Assembly (NCBI GenBank): GCA_964653285.1
Contig: CAZZEX010000044.1
Location: forward strand, 1 to 35,847
Reading direction: 5' to 3'
From: CAZZEX01 sp964653285
GTDB lineage: Bacteria > Chloroflexota > Anaerolineae > B4-G1
Length of the DNA: 35,847 bases
The position numbers and the translations under genes were made by a program. The notes below the pieces were generated by a model that searched no databases, was not told where the DNA came from, and worked only from the letters and a program-made list of their open reading frames with translations. Shown piece by piece: positions 22,539 through 30,467 of the stretch; the stretch's first letter is position 1, and every line of letters begins with the position of its first letter.

Positions 22539-25515
22539 CGACGAAACCCAAGCCATCACGCTGACAATAAACGGCGCGGAGAAGACCTTGACTGTGCGTC
22601 GTTCGGAGGTCTTGCTGGACGCGCTGCGCCGCGCGTCCTATACCAGCGTCAAGCACGGCTGCCGGACAGGTGATTGCGGCGCGTGCACCGTCCTTCTAGA
22701 CGGCCAGCCTGTGCACAGTTGCCAGATACGGGCCGTCCAGGCCGAGAGACACGAGGTAACGACCGTCGAGGCGCTGGCCTACCCCCCCCAGCCCCCCCTG
22801 CGAGGGGGGGAGATGCCCCCCTCCGCTTCGGGGGGGGCGGGGGGGGTACTACACCCCATCCAGCAGGCGTTCATCGAGACCGGCGCCATCCAATGTGGCT
22901 ACTGCATCCCGGCTCGCATTCTGGTGGCCAAGGCGCTCCTCGACCGCAACCCCAACCCCACTGAGGAAGAGATCCGCGAGGCGATGGCAGGGGTGCTGTG
23001 CCGCTGCACCGGCTACGTCAAGATCGTGCAGGCGGTGCAGCGGGCCGCGGCGGTCTTGCGCGGCGAGAAGGTGGGGCCCTTCGTGCCCGTCGAGGCGACG
23101 CTGGCCCCGGGTGAGTCGCCCGCCGGACTGCTAGGCCGCTATTATGAGCAAGGGCAAGCCTTGCCCCTACTGGTCATCTCCCCGCCGGAGATGGAGCCCC
23201 TGCGCGTGGTCGGCAAGCCCGAGCCCAAGGTGGACGCCGTCAGGTTGGCGACGGGTCGCCCTGTCTTCACCGACGACGTCAAACTGGAGGGGATGCTCTA
23301 CGGCGTGCTCCTGACCAGCCCACATGCCCATGCCCGCATCAGGCGCATAGACGCTCGTCCCGCCCGTGCCCTGCCCGGCGTCCACGCTGTCCTCACCTGC
23401 CATGACATCCCCCGCGTCAAGTATGCCTCCGGCGGGCAGAGTTACCCCCAACCGCCGCCCTTCGACCAGGTTGTTCTGGACGATAAGGTGCGCCACGTGG
23501 GCGACCGGGTGGCGGTCGTCGCTGCCGAGACGCCAGGACTGGCGCAGCGGGCGCTGCGGCTGATCGAGGTGGAGTACGAGGTACTGCCCCACGTTCTGGA
23601 CCCCGAGGAGGCGATGCAGGAGGGTGCACCCGTCATCCACGACGAGCCGGACACGGAAGGCATCTACGACGTCCAGCGGAACATCGTCCACCATATCTAC
23701 GCCGAGGTAGGCGACGCCGAGGCCCAGTGGGCCAAGGCCGATTACATCTTTGAGGGGGAGTACCGCACCTCGCAGCAGCAGCAGGCCCACATTGAGCCCC
23801 ACGTCTGCATCACCTACTGGGACGAGGATGGGCGGCTGGTGGTGCGCACCAGCACCCAGGTGCCCTTCCACATCCGGCGCATGCTTGCTCCCCTCATTGG
23901 CCTGCCGGTCAAGCGGATTCGGGTAGTCAAGCCGCGCATCGGCGGCGGCTTCGGCAACAAGCAGGAGATGATCCTGGAGGACCTGTGCGCCCATCTGACC
24001 ATCGCCACCGGCCGGCCGGTGCGCATGGAATACACGCGCTACCAGGAGTTTGCCAGTTCCCGCAGCCGCCATCCCCAGGTCATGCGCTACAAGGTCGGCG
24101 TGACTGAAGAGAGGGAGGTGGTCGCCACCGAACTCTATCTCATCGGTGACACGGGGGCCTACGGCACCCACGGCCTGACGGTGCAGATGGTGGGAGGCCA
24201 GAAAGGGCTGACGCTCTACAATGCGCCCTGCTCCAAATTCGTCTGCGACGTGGTCTACACCAACAAGCCCACGCCGGGAGCCTTCCGGGGTTACGGCTCG
24301 ATGCAGTGCCACTTCGGCATTGAGACGCTGATGTCCGAGATCGCCGATAAGATGGGCTGGGACGTGGTGGAGTTCAAGCGCAAGAACTGGATCAAGCCAG
24401 GCGAGGAACTGTTGCTCGCCCAGGCCCTGGGCGAGGGGCGCGAGGGGTTCGCGCAGGTCATCCGCTCCAGCGGCCTGGAGCAGTGCGTCCAGGTGGGTCT
24501 GGAGGCGATGGGCTGGTACAACAAGCGTGGCAATGAGACATGGAGACAGGGAGACAAGGGGACAAGGAGAGGCATCGGGATGGCGGTGATGCTGCACGGC
24601 AGCGGCATCGCCGGGCTGGACATGGCGGCCGCGACGCTCAAGATGAACGACGACGGCTCCTTCAACCTCCTGATTGGCGCCACCGACCTGGGTACAGGCT
24701 CCGATACCATCCTGGCACAGATGGCCGCCGAGGTGCTGGGCGTTCCCGTGGAGGACATCATCGTCTACTCATCAGACACCGACTTTACTCCCTTCGACAA
24801 GGGGGCCTACGCCTCCAGCACCACCTACATCAGCGGCGGGGCGGTGCGCAAGGCGGCGCTCAAAGTGGCCGACCAGATCAAGGAGCACGCCGCGCTGATG
24901 CTGGGGGTCTCCCCCCCTCGTAGGGGGGGGTGGGGGGGGTGGGAACTACGCGATCGGCAGGTTTTCGCGCCCGATGGCCGCTCGCTCACGCTGGCGCAGG
25001 TGGCCCTGAGCAGCCTCCACCAGCAGAACCAGCACCAGATCATCGCCAGTGCGTCCCATATGAGTTACGAGAGCCCGCCTCCTTTCGGTGCCCAGTTCGT
25101 CGAGGTGGCGGTGGACACCGAGACGGGGCAGGTCACGGTGGAGCGAGTGCTGATGGTGGTGGACGCGGGGCGGGTGATCAACCCGATCACCGCCTCCGGG
25201 CAGGTGGAAGGCGGTCTGCAGCAGGCCATCGGCTTTGCCCACTGTGAGGAGATGGTCTACGATGAAAAGGGCCACCTGGTCAATCCGCGCTTTGGCCCCT
25301 ACCATGTCTACAAGGCCAACGAGATGCCTCGACTGGAGGTCATCTTCGTGCAGACGGAGGAGCCGACCGGGCCGTTCGGGGCTAAGTCCGTCGCCGAGGT
25401 CCCGATGGATGGCATCGCCCCGGCCATGGCCGACGCCATCCACGACGCGACGAGTGTCTGGATGCGGGAGGTACCCTTCACGCCGGAGCGGGTGTGGCGG
25501 GCGATTAGCCGTTAG
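22531..25515 (+). CDS. Fused [2Fe-2S]/molybdopterin subunit, xanthine dehydrogenase family
   Basis: A 994-residue molybdenum hydroxylase. Residues 1-165 are the two-cluster iron-sulfur domain: C44-x4-C49-x2-C52...C64 and C122-x2-C125...C157-x-C159. Residues about 225-994 are the Mo-binding part, with GGGFGNKQE, GAFRGYG and GPFGAKSVAE; Glu956 fits the catalytic Glu. Such enzymes hydroxylate purines, aldehydes or N-heterocycles; the substrate is not predictable here. The iron-sulfur and Mo parts are fused while FAD is left to the defective neighbour. GTG at 22531 follows AGGAGGAGG and overlaps the upstream stop. Four repeat-derived inserts (near residues 84-106, 207-214, 671-680 and 793-804) keep the frame. 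Confidence 0.9.
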   Translation: MSSDETQAITLTINGAEKTLTVRRSEVLLDALRRASYTSVKHGCRTGDCGACTVLLDGQPVHSCQIRAVQAERHEVTTVEALAYPPQPPLRGGEMPPSASGGAGGVLHPIQQAFIETGAIQCGYCIPARILVAKALLDRNPNPTEEEIREAMAGVLCRCTGYVKIVQAVQRAAAVLRGEKVGPFVPVEATLAPGESPAGLLGRYYEQGQALPLLVISPPEMEPLRVVGKPEPKVDAVRLATGRPVFTDDVKLEGMLYGVLLTSPHAHARIRRIDARPARALPGVHAVLTCHDIPRVKYASGGQSYPQPPPFDQVVLDDKVRHVGDRVAVVAAETPGLAQRALRLIEVEYEVLPHVLDPEEAMQEGAPVIHDEPDTEGIYDVQRNIVHHIYAEVGDAEAQWAKADYIFEGEYRTSQQQQAHIEPHVCITYWDEDGRLVVRTSTQVPFHIRRMLAPLIGLPVKRIRVVKPRIGGGFGNKQEMILEDLCAHLTIATGRPVRMEYTRYQEFASSRSRHPQVMRYKVGVTEEREVVATELYLIGDTGAYGTHGLTVQMVGGQKGLTLYNAPCSKFVCDVVYTNKPTPGAFRGYGSMQCHFGIETLMSEIADKMGWDVVEFKRKNWIKPGEELLLAQALGEGREGFAQVIRSSGLEQCVQVGLEAMGWYNKRGNETWRQGDKGTRRGIGMAVMLHGSGIAGLDMAAATLKMNDDGSFNLLIGATDLGTGSDTILAQMAAEVLGVPVEDIIVYSSDTDFTPFDKGAYASSTTYISGGAVRKAALKVADQIKEHAALMLGVSPPRRGGWGGWELRDRQVFAPDGRSLTLAQVALSSLHQQNQHQIIASASHMSYESPPPFGAQFVEVAVDTETGQVTVERVLMVVDAGRVINPITASGQVEGGLQQAIGFAHCEEMVYDEKGHLVNPRFGPYHVYKANEMPRLEVIFVQTEEPTGPFGAKSVAEVPMDGIAPAMADAIHDATSVWMREVPFTPERVWRAISR
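22781..22847. repeat. Full-length C/G-run palindromic element (two units head to head)
   Basis: A 67-bp palindrome made of two 32-nt units. It starts A, eight C, A, G, seven C and ends eight G, C, eight G, T. It encodes YPPQPPLRGGEMPPSASGG plus AGGV between TVEALA and LHPIQQAF, which are adjacent in most relatives. The left unit reappears inverted at 24909-24940 (30 of 32 bases). Confidence 0.85.
23151..23170 (-). repeat. TAGGGGC-family element inside the Mo-hydroxylase gene
   Basis: GGGCAAG and CTTGCCC form a perfect stem around one base, followed by CTAC, the inverse of GTAG. It encodes QGQALPLL in frame, in the linker between the Fe-S and Mo domains. Confidence 0.6.
24541..24570 (+). repeat. 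Short GGAGACAAG-type direct repeat inside the Mo-hydroxylase gene
   Basis: Imperfect 9-nt units (GGAGACAGG, GAGACAAGG, GGACAAGGA) encode WRQGDKGTRRG in frame. Similar sequence lies in the intergenic stretch 31775-31810. Confidence 0.5.
24909..24940 (+). repeat. Single C/G-run palindrome unit inside the Mo-hydroxylase gene
   Basis: CT, seven C, TCGTA, eight G, T, eight G, T. It is the inverse of the left unit at 22781-22812. It encodes SPPRRGGWGGW in frame. Confidence 0.8.
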
Positions 25516-26232
25516 TCATCAGTCGTTAGCAGTTAGCAGTTGGGCGAGTGGCCGAGTGAAGGTCACGGACGGGCGGGATTGGGGGTATCCTGATCCGATA
25601 ATCCTGCCAATCCGCTGTTCTGAGCCCCGGCGGGTCGCGGTCGCCAGCACCCGGCCCGATGAGCAGGCCAGGGCCTTTTAAAACCTGATGAGGCGCAAAT
25701 CCCGCTGGCTCACGGTAGCGGTGGTCGCCTTTGGCCTGGGCCTGGTGACATTGAGCGTTGTCTTGATCGTCGCCCTGCTCAAAGCGGCCTGGTGGGCTGT
25801 AGTGCAAGTTCTGCAAGAAGGTGGGATACCTTGCCGCCGCCTCGTTGGTGGATGAATCCACCGGCTGATGCAGGTGAAAGCGCAGTGAACCGCGCTCTCG
25901 GCCGGGTTTCAGCCTGGTTTACCAGGCTTTGATCTGCTTAGCCGGGCGATTCATCGCCCAGCGTGGGCTTTGCACAAAAGAGATGTTCACACACGCTGGG
26001 AGCGGATCGCCAGGTCCGCGACTGCCTCAAACTGGCTCGACCAGGCATCGAATCTGGCGATCCGGCGCGAGCGGCAAGGATAGTACCCTGATTAGTTTGG
26101 GCTGGATACCCAGCACCGCCGTGGCAACGTCGAGGACGACCTGCTGTGAAACTCGCATATTTGCGCCATTCGTGATAAAATCCTGGGTGTTTGAAAGCGT
26201 CCAAATGGGTTAGAAGACAGGAGGATCATATC
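25516..26232. repeat. Repeat-filled gap of 717 nt
   Basis: It contains GTTAGCAGTTAGCAGTT direct repeats (25523-25541), an inverted pair GGATTGG/CCAATCC (25576-25613), and three hairpins: GGTGGATGAATCCACC (25847-25862), AGCCTGG/CCAGGCT (25911-25928) and GGGCGATTCATCGCCC (25944-25959). Apart from one possible 55-codon ORF and a possible gene scrap near 26121, no gene is seen. Confidence 0.6.
25688..25855 (+). CDS. Possible 55-aa single-pass membrane protein
   Basis: ATG at 25688 opens 55 codons starting MRRKSRWLTVAVVAFG. A basic N-terminus (RRKSR) is followed by one strong membrane helix (residues 8-31) and a short tail containing WW and Cys. The stop falls inside a palindromic repeat (25847-25862), so the end may have been replaced by the repeat. 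The ribosome site is weak. It is either a real small membrane protein or the head of a broken gene. Confidence 0.35.
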   Translation: MRRKSRWLTVAVVAFGLGLVTLSVVLIVALLKAAWWAVVQVLQEGGIPCRRLVGG

Positions 26233-27807
26233 ATGCCGCTCTTCGAACCACCTGATGTTGAGAAGTTAAAGACTGCCGGCGACGTTAAAGGGTTAATCGA
26301 GGCATTGGGCTACAGAGAGGACTTGCACGTGCGCTGGGACGCCGCCGAGGCGTTGGGGCAAATTGGCGATGCACGCGCGTTGGAGCCGCTCATTGTTGCC
26401 CTCAAAGACATACGCTGGGCCGCTGCCAGCGCACTGAAAGAAATCGGTGCACCCGCCGTAATGCCACTCATCACCGCTCTCGAAGGCGCAGACGATGGTC
26501 TGCGCCAGGCTGCCGCATGGACGTTGGGCCAGATGGATGACGCACGTGCGGTGGATGCACTTGTCGTCGCCCTCAAAGACGAAATCGGGAGCGTACGCCG
26601 GGCTGCCGCTGGGGCGCTGGGACAGATCGGCGACACACAGGCGGTGGAGCCGCTTATCACTGCCCTCAGAGATGCGGACGAGAGCGTGCGCGAGGTTGCT
26701 GCCGTGGCGCTGGGGCAGATCGGCGACACACGGGCGGTGGAGGCGCTCATTTCCGCCTTTAAGGACGAGGAGAGAAAGGTGCGCCATAAGGCCGCCGAGG
26801 CCTTGGGGGAGATTGACATACCTGCGCTGGAGCCACTCATCGCCACTCTCGAGGGTGTGGACGAGGACATGCGCCAGCCTGCCGCTTGGGCATTGGGCCA
26901 GATCGGCGATACACGGGCGGTGGAGCCACTCATCGCCGCTCTCAAGGACGCGGATGTTCGTCTGCGCCAGGCAGCCACCATGGCGCTGGGGCAAATCGGC
27001 GACGCACGAGCGGTGGGGCCGCTCATCACCGCGCTTGAAGGGGTGGACGGGGACACGCGCGAGGCTGCTGCCTGGGCGCTGGGACAGATTGGTGATACAC
27101 AGGCGGTAGAGCCGCTCATCGCTGCCCTCAAAGACAGGGACGATTGCCTGCGCCAGGCGGCCGCCGAGGCATTGGTGTATGTCGGTGACGAACGGGCGGT
27201 GGAGCCGCTCATCGCTACCCTCACAGACGCGGACGAGAACGTGCGCGAGGCTGCCGCCGTGGCGCTGGGACAGATTGGTGATGCACGGGCGGTGGAACCG
27301 CTCATCGCCGCCCTCAAGAAGGGAGAATGGGGCTTGTGCAAGAAGGCTGCTGAGGCATTAGGAGAGATTGGCATACCGGCGGTGGAGCCACTCATCACCA
27401 CTCTCCAAGACGCAGACAAGATCGGACGCTGGGCTGCTGCTGAAGCGCTGGGGCAGATCGCCGATGTACGGGCGGTGGGACCGCTTGTCGCTGCTCTCAA
27501 GGACACGGATCAGGATGTGCGCAAGGCCGTTGTTGAGGCACTGGGACAGATTGGCGACCCGCAGACAGTGGAACCGCTCATCGCCGCGCTCAAGGACGCA
27601 GATAAGGGCGTGCGCTGGGCCGCTGCCGTGGCGCTGGGGCAGATCGGCGATGAACGGGCGGTGGAGCCGCTCATCGCTGTCCTCAATGATAGTAGTTGGG
27701 TCGTGTGCAGGACCGCCGCCCGGGCATTGGCTGGGATGTATAGATCGGGCGGGCTCACCGATGCGCATATCTTGAGTGTGGCGAAAATCCATGGAGGACG
27801 TTGGTAG
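26233..27807 (+). CDS. HEAT-repeat (PBS lyase-type) protein
   Basis: A 524-residue alpha-solenoid with about 16 HEAT repeats of about 31 residues, consensus VRxAAAxALGQIGDxRAVEPLIxAL. Repeats ending in an aspartate- or glycine-rich turn (KDAD, EGVD) alternate, and three shortened units carry GEI-IPA instead of GQIGD. ATG at 26233 has AGGAGG at 26219-26224. No catalytic domain, signal or membrane helix is present. Proteins of this type act as scaffolds, or as lyases for bilin chromophores in cyanobacteria; the latter is unlikely without phycobiliproteins. The highly similar 93-nt DNA units invite copy-number change by recombination. Confidence 0.88.
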   Translation: MPLFEPPDVEKLKTAGDVKGLIEALGYREDLHVRWDAAEALGQIGDARALEPLIVALKDIRWAAASALKEIGAPAVMPLITALEGADDGLRQAAAWTLGQMDDARAVDALVVALKDEIGSVRRAAAGALGQIGDTQAVEPLITALRDADESVREVAAVALGQIGDTRAVEALISAFKDEERKVRHKAAEALGEIDIPALEPLIATLEGVDEDMRQPAAWALGQIGDTRAVEPLIAALKDADVRLRQAATMALGQIGDARAVGPLITALEGVDGDTREAAAWALGQIGDTQAVEPLIAALKDRDDCLRQAAAEALVYVGDERAVEPLIATLTDADENVREAAAVALGQIGDARAVEPLIAALKKGEWGLCKKAAEALGEIGIPAVEPLITTLQDADKIGRWAAAEALGQIADVRAVGPLVAALKDTDQDVRKAVVEALGQIGDPQTVEPLIAALKDADKGVRWAAAVALGQIGDERAVEPLIAVLNDSSWVVCRTAARALAGMYRSGGLTDAHILSVAKIHGGRW

Positions 27808-27834
27808 TGCGCACCTTATTTCAAGCTCAAAGCA

Positions 27835-27870
27835 GACCACGGTCCGCGTTTTAGCCGCTGGACTGTGGTC
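27835..27870. terminator. Hairpin downstream of the HEAT-repeat gene
   Basis: GACCACGGTCCGCG (27835-27848) pairs with CGCTGGACTGTGGTC (27856-27870), allowing one bulge and one mismatch. It lies 28 nt after the stop. It may terminate transcription, though no T-run follows, or be another dispersed palindrome. A second hairpin TCAGGCT/AGCCTGA lies at 27940-27958. Confidence 0.45.
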
Positions 27871-27983
27871 CGGCTAGAGCAATTTTGGATCTACTGAGAC
27901 TTACAAACTTGCGGCTTTGCTGCGCTATGGTACTCAGCGTCAGGCTGTGCGAGCCTGATCAGTAACCCGGATGGAGTTGCTCC

Positions 27984-29108
27984 ATGTACATCTGCCGTCT
28001 CGATCCCACCAACCGACGCGATGTGCGCCACTACATCGAGTTCCCCTTTTGCCTCTACCGCGAGAGCCCGCTGTGGGTGCCGCCTTTCGTCAACGAGGTA
28101 CGTGCTCAACTCGACCGCCGCCGCCATCCCTTCTACCAGCACTCCGAGGCCGCGTTCTTCCTGGCGCTCGAGGGCGACGAGGTAGTGGGGCGCATCGCCG
28201 TGCTGGATAATGCCCGCCACAACCAATACCACGGGAAGCACACCGCCTTCTTCTACCACTTCGACGTCGTGAACGACCGGGCCGTCTCCCGCGCCCTCTT
28301 CGACGCCGCCTTCGACTGGGCCCGCGGGCGGGGTCTGGACCTGATGTGGGGTCCCAAGGGCTTCATGGCCATAGATGGGCAGGGGCTGCTCGTAGAGGGC
28401 TTTGAGCACCGCCCGGCGCTGGGCATTCCCTACAACTATCCCTACTACGGTGAACTGTTGGAGGACGCTGGCTTCGAAAAACAGCTCGATTTCATCTCCG
28501 CCTACGTAGACCGGCATATGGGCATCCCCAAGCGATTCCTTGAGGTGGCGGAGAAGGTCAAGCGACGACGCGGTTTCCGCACTGTGCGCTTTCGCACCAA
28601 AGCCGAACTGCGCGCTTGGGTCTCCCGCGTAATGGCCGTCTACAATGAGTCCTTCGTGGAAGTGCAAGGGTACGTGCCTGTCACCGCAGCGGAGGCCCAG
28701 GCCATTGGCGACCGCATCCTCACCATCGCCGATCCCAGGTTGATCACACTGCTGATGAGGGGAGACGAACTCGCCGGCTTTGTGCTGGCCTACCCAGACC
28801 TTTCGGCCGCTATCCAGCGCTGCCGGGGACGGATGTGGCCCACAGGCTGGTATCATCTCCTGCGCGAGTTCAAGCGCACCCGCTGGCTCAACCTTAACGG
28901 CGCGGCCATCCTTGAGCCCTACCGTGGCCTGGGCGGCAACGCGCTGCTGTACGCCGAGCTATATCGCACTCTGATCGAACACACCCAGTACCAGTACGCC
29001 GACTTGGTGCAGATCCAGGAGACCAATACCCGCATGGTTCGGGAGTTGAAGGCCGCGAGGGTCAAGCCGTACAAGAAACACCGCATCTACCGGCGTTCGC
29101 TGGCCTGA
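27984..29108 (+). CDS. GNAT-like acyltransferase-fold protein
   Basis: A 374-residue soluble protein. The N-terminal part (about 1-180) has EGDEVVGRIAVLDN, a GNAT-type strand, and FFYHFDVVNDRAVSRALFDAA. The C-terminal part has RGDELAGFVLAYPDLS, then AILEPYRGLGGNALLYAEL, which resembles the acetyl-CoA loop (R/QxxGxG/A), and ends IQETNTRMVREL. This fits double-GNAT proteins of unknown substrate found next to lipid or aminoacyl pathways in other genomes. ATG at 27984 has GGAG seven bases upstream. It is flanked by repeats on both sides, so probably monocistronic. Family assignment is reasonable; function is not known. Confidence 0.65.
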   Translation: MYICRLDPTNRRDVRHYIEFPFCLYRESPLWVPPFVNEVRAQLDRRRHPFYQHSEAAFFLALEGDEVVGRIAVLDNARHNQYHGKHTAFFYHFDVVNDRAVSRALFDAAFDWARGRGLDLMWGPKGFMAIDGQGLLVEGFEHRPALGIPYNYPYYGELLEDAGFEKQLDFISAYVDRHMGIPKRFLEVAEKVKRRRGFRTVRFRTKAELRAWVSRVMAVYNESFVEVQGYVPVTAAEAQAIGDRILTIADPRLITLLMRGDELAGFVLAYPDLSAAIQRCRGRMWPTGWYHLLREFKRTRWLNLNGAAILEPYRGLGGNALLYAELYRTLIEHTQYQYADLVQIQETNTRMVRELKAARVKPYKKHRIYRRSLA

Positions 29109-29122
29109 GGTGGATATGGTTC

Positions 29123-29197
29123 GTAGTAACGACTCCAGTCGTTTAGAGTTTGTAGTAACGACTTCAGTCGTTTAAAGGCAACTGAAGTCCCTACTGC
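29123..29197. repeat. AACGACT/AGTCGTT palindrome, two direct copies and one inverted partial copy
   Basis: GTAGTAACGACTYCAGTCGT continues with TTA at 29123-29145 and 29152-29174. Each copy holds a hairpin AACGACT-YC-AGTCGTT. An inverted partial copy, ACTGAAGTCCCTACTGC, lies at 29181-29197. The array is just upstream of the dehydrogenase gene. Confidence 0.7.
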
Positions 29198-29224
29198 AAC
29201 TCCTAGCCTGGCGAGGACGTGCCC

Positions 29225-30466
29225 GTGAGAACGATGGTTCTGGACATCTCGATCCCGCGCGTGCTGCTCACGCGGCTCCTGGGGCGCATCTCAATGAAAG
29301 CCCACTTCGTGCCGATCTCTCCCCTCCGCGTGGTTGACCTGCCCGACCCGCCGCTGCCAGCTTCCGACTGGGTGAGAGTGCGCAATCGGCTGTGCGGCAT
29401 CTGCGGCAGCGATCTGCACCAACTTTTTCTGGATGCAGGGCTGGACGTGGCTCCGGTGGCGTTGCCTGCCCATCAGCGTATCTACCTGGGACACGAGATG
29501 GTTGGAGACATCGTTGAGGTCGGGGGGGCGGTGGAGGACTTTGAGGTCGGGGATCGGGTGGTGCGGTGGGGGCGGGCGGATGATTGCCGGGCGCGGGGGC
29601 GAAAGGAACTCTGCCCGGCCTGCGCGCGGGGGCACCGGGTCTTGTGCGAGTTCGCCTCTGAGCCCAGGGAGTTCCACCCCGTGGGTGGCGGCTACGGCGA
29701 CTCCTTCATCACCCCGGCGAGTACGCTGTTGTCTGTCCCGGACGACCTGACCGATGAGCAGGCCATCTTCGCCGAGCCGGCCGCCGTCGCCATTCACGCA
29801 GCCTGCCGTCGCCCGGTGAAACCCGGCGAGCGCGTGCTGGTGCTGGGATGCGGCACGATCGGGTTCCTGCTGATCCAGGCGGTGCGTGCCTTCCAGCCTG
29901 AGTGTGAGATCGTTGCCGTGGCCGAGTTCCCCTGGCAGGCCGAGATGGCGCACACGTTTGGAGCGGAGCACGTTTTCCTGGCCCATGAAAATGGAGACGG
30001 TGATGCCGACGGGTCCGCCGAGGTCGCCCGGTTGACCGGGGCGCGGCTGTACGAGGGGAGGGCCGGAAACCGGATGCTGATGGGTGGCTTCAATGTGATC
30101 TTCGATGTGGTAGGGATTTCCACCACACTGAACAGCGCGCTGCGCTGGGTGCGGGCCGGCGGCACGGTCGTCCTGGTTGGTATCAACCTACATCGAATGC
30201 TTCTCGACGTGACACCGATCTGGTACCAGGAGGTGGATTTGATCGGCGCGGTCGGCCACGGCATGGTGACGTGGGAGGGGGAGACCCTCTCCACCTTCGA
30301 ACTGGCGATGCGCTGGATGCAGACGGGAAGGTTGAACTGCGAGGATTTGCTCACCCATTGTTTTCCCTTGTCCGCCTATCGAGAAGCCTTTGCCACCGCC
30401 GTGGACAAGCGTATGCACCGCTCGATCAAGGTGGCGTTTGACCTGAATGAACAGAGGAGGAGATAA
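29225..30466 (+). CDS. Zinc-dependent MDR-family alcohol dehydrogenase
   Basis: A 413-residue medium-chain dehydrogenase. The catalytic zinc ligands are in CGICGSDLH (C57/C60 region) and GHEMVGDIVEVG. A lobe with DDCRARGRKELCPACARGHR and a following Cys supplies four cysteines for structural zinc. The Rossmann motif VLGCGTIGFL predicts NAD(P) binding. Start GTG at 29225 (VRTMVLDISIPR) has GAGGA seven bases upstream; GTG 29219 is too close and ATG 29231 too far. It oxidises a secondary alcohol or polyol, unidentified. One nucleotide separates its stop from the MFS gene start, so it opens a probable operon of transport and catabolism genes. Confidence 0.88.
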   Translation: MRTMVLDISIPRVLLTRLLGRISMKAHFVPISPLRVVDLPDPPLPASDWVRVRNRLCGICGSDLHQLFLDAGLDVAPVALPAHQRIYLGHEMVGDIVEVGGAVEDFEVGDRVVRWGRADDCRARGRKELCPACARGHRVLCEFASEPREFHPVGGGYGDSFITPASTLLSVPDDLTDEQAIFAEPAAVAIHAACRRPVKPGERVLVLGCGTIGFLLIQAVRAFQPECEIVAVAEFPWQAEMAHTFGAEHVFLAHENGDGDADGSAEVARLTGARLYEGRAGNRMLMGGFNVIFDVVGISTTLNSALRWVRAGGTVVLVGINLHRMLLDVTPIWYQEVDLIGAVGHGMVTWEGETLSTFELAMRWMQTGRLNCEDLLTHCFPLSAYREAFATAVDKRMHRSIKVAFDLNEQRRR

Positions 30467-30467
30467 C

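Noticed and set aside
26310..27506. 398-codon minus-strand frame with repeats
   Set aside because: Its repeats are the mirror image of the HEAT repeats in DNA; no independent support.
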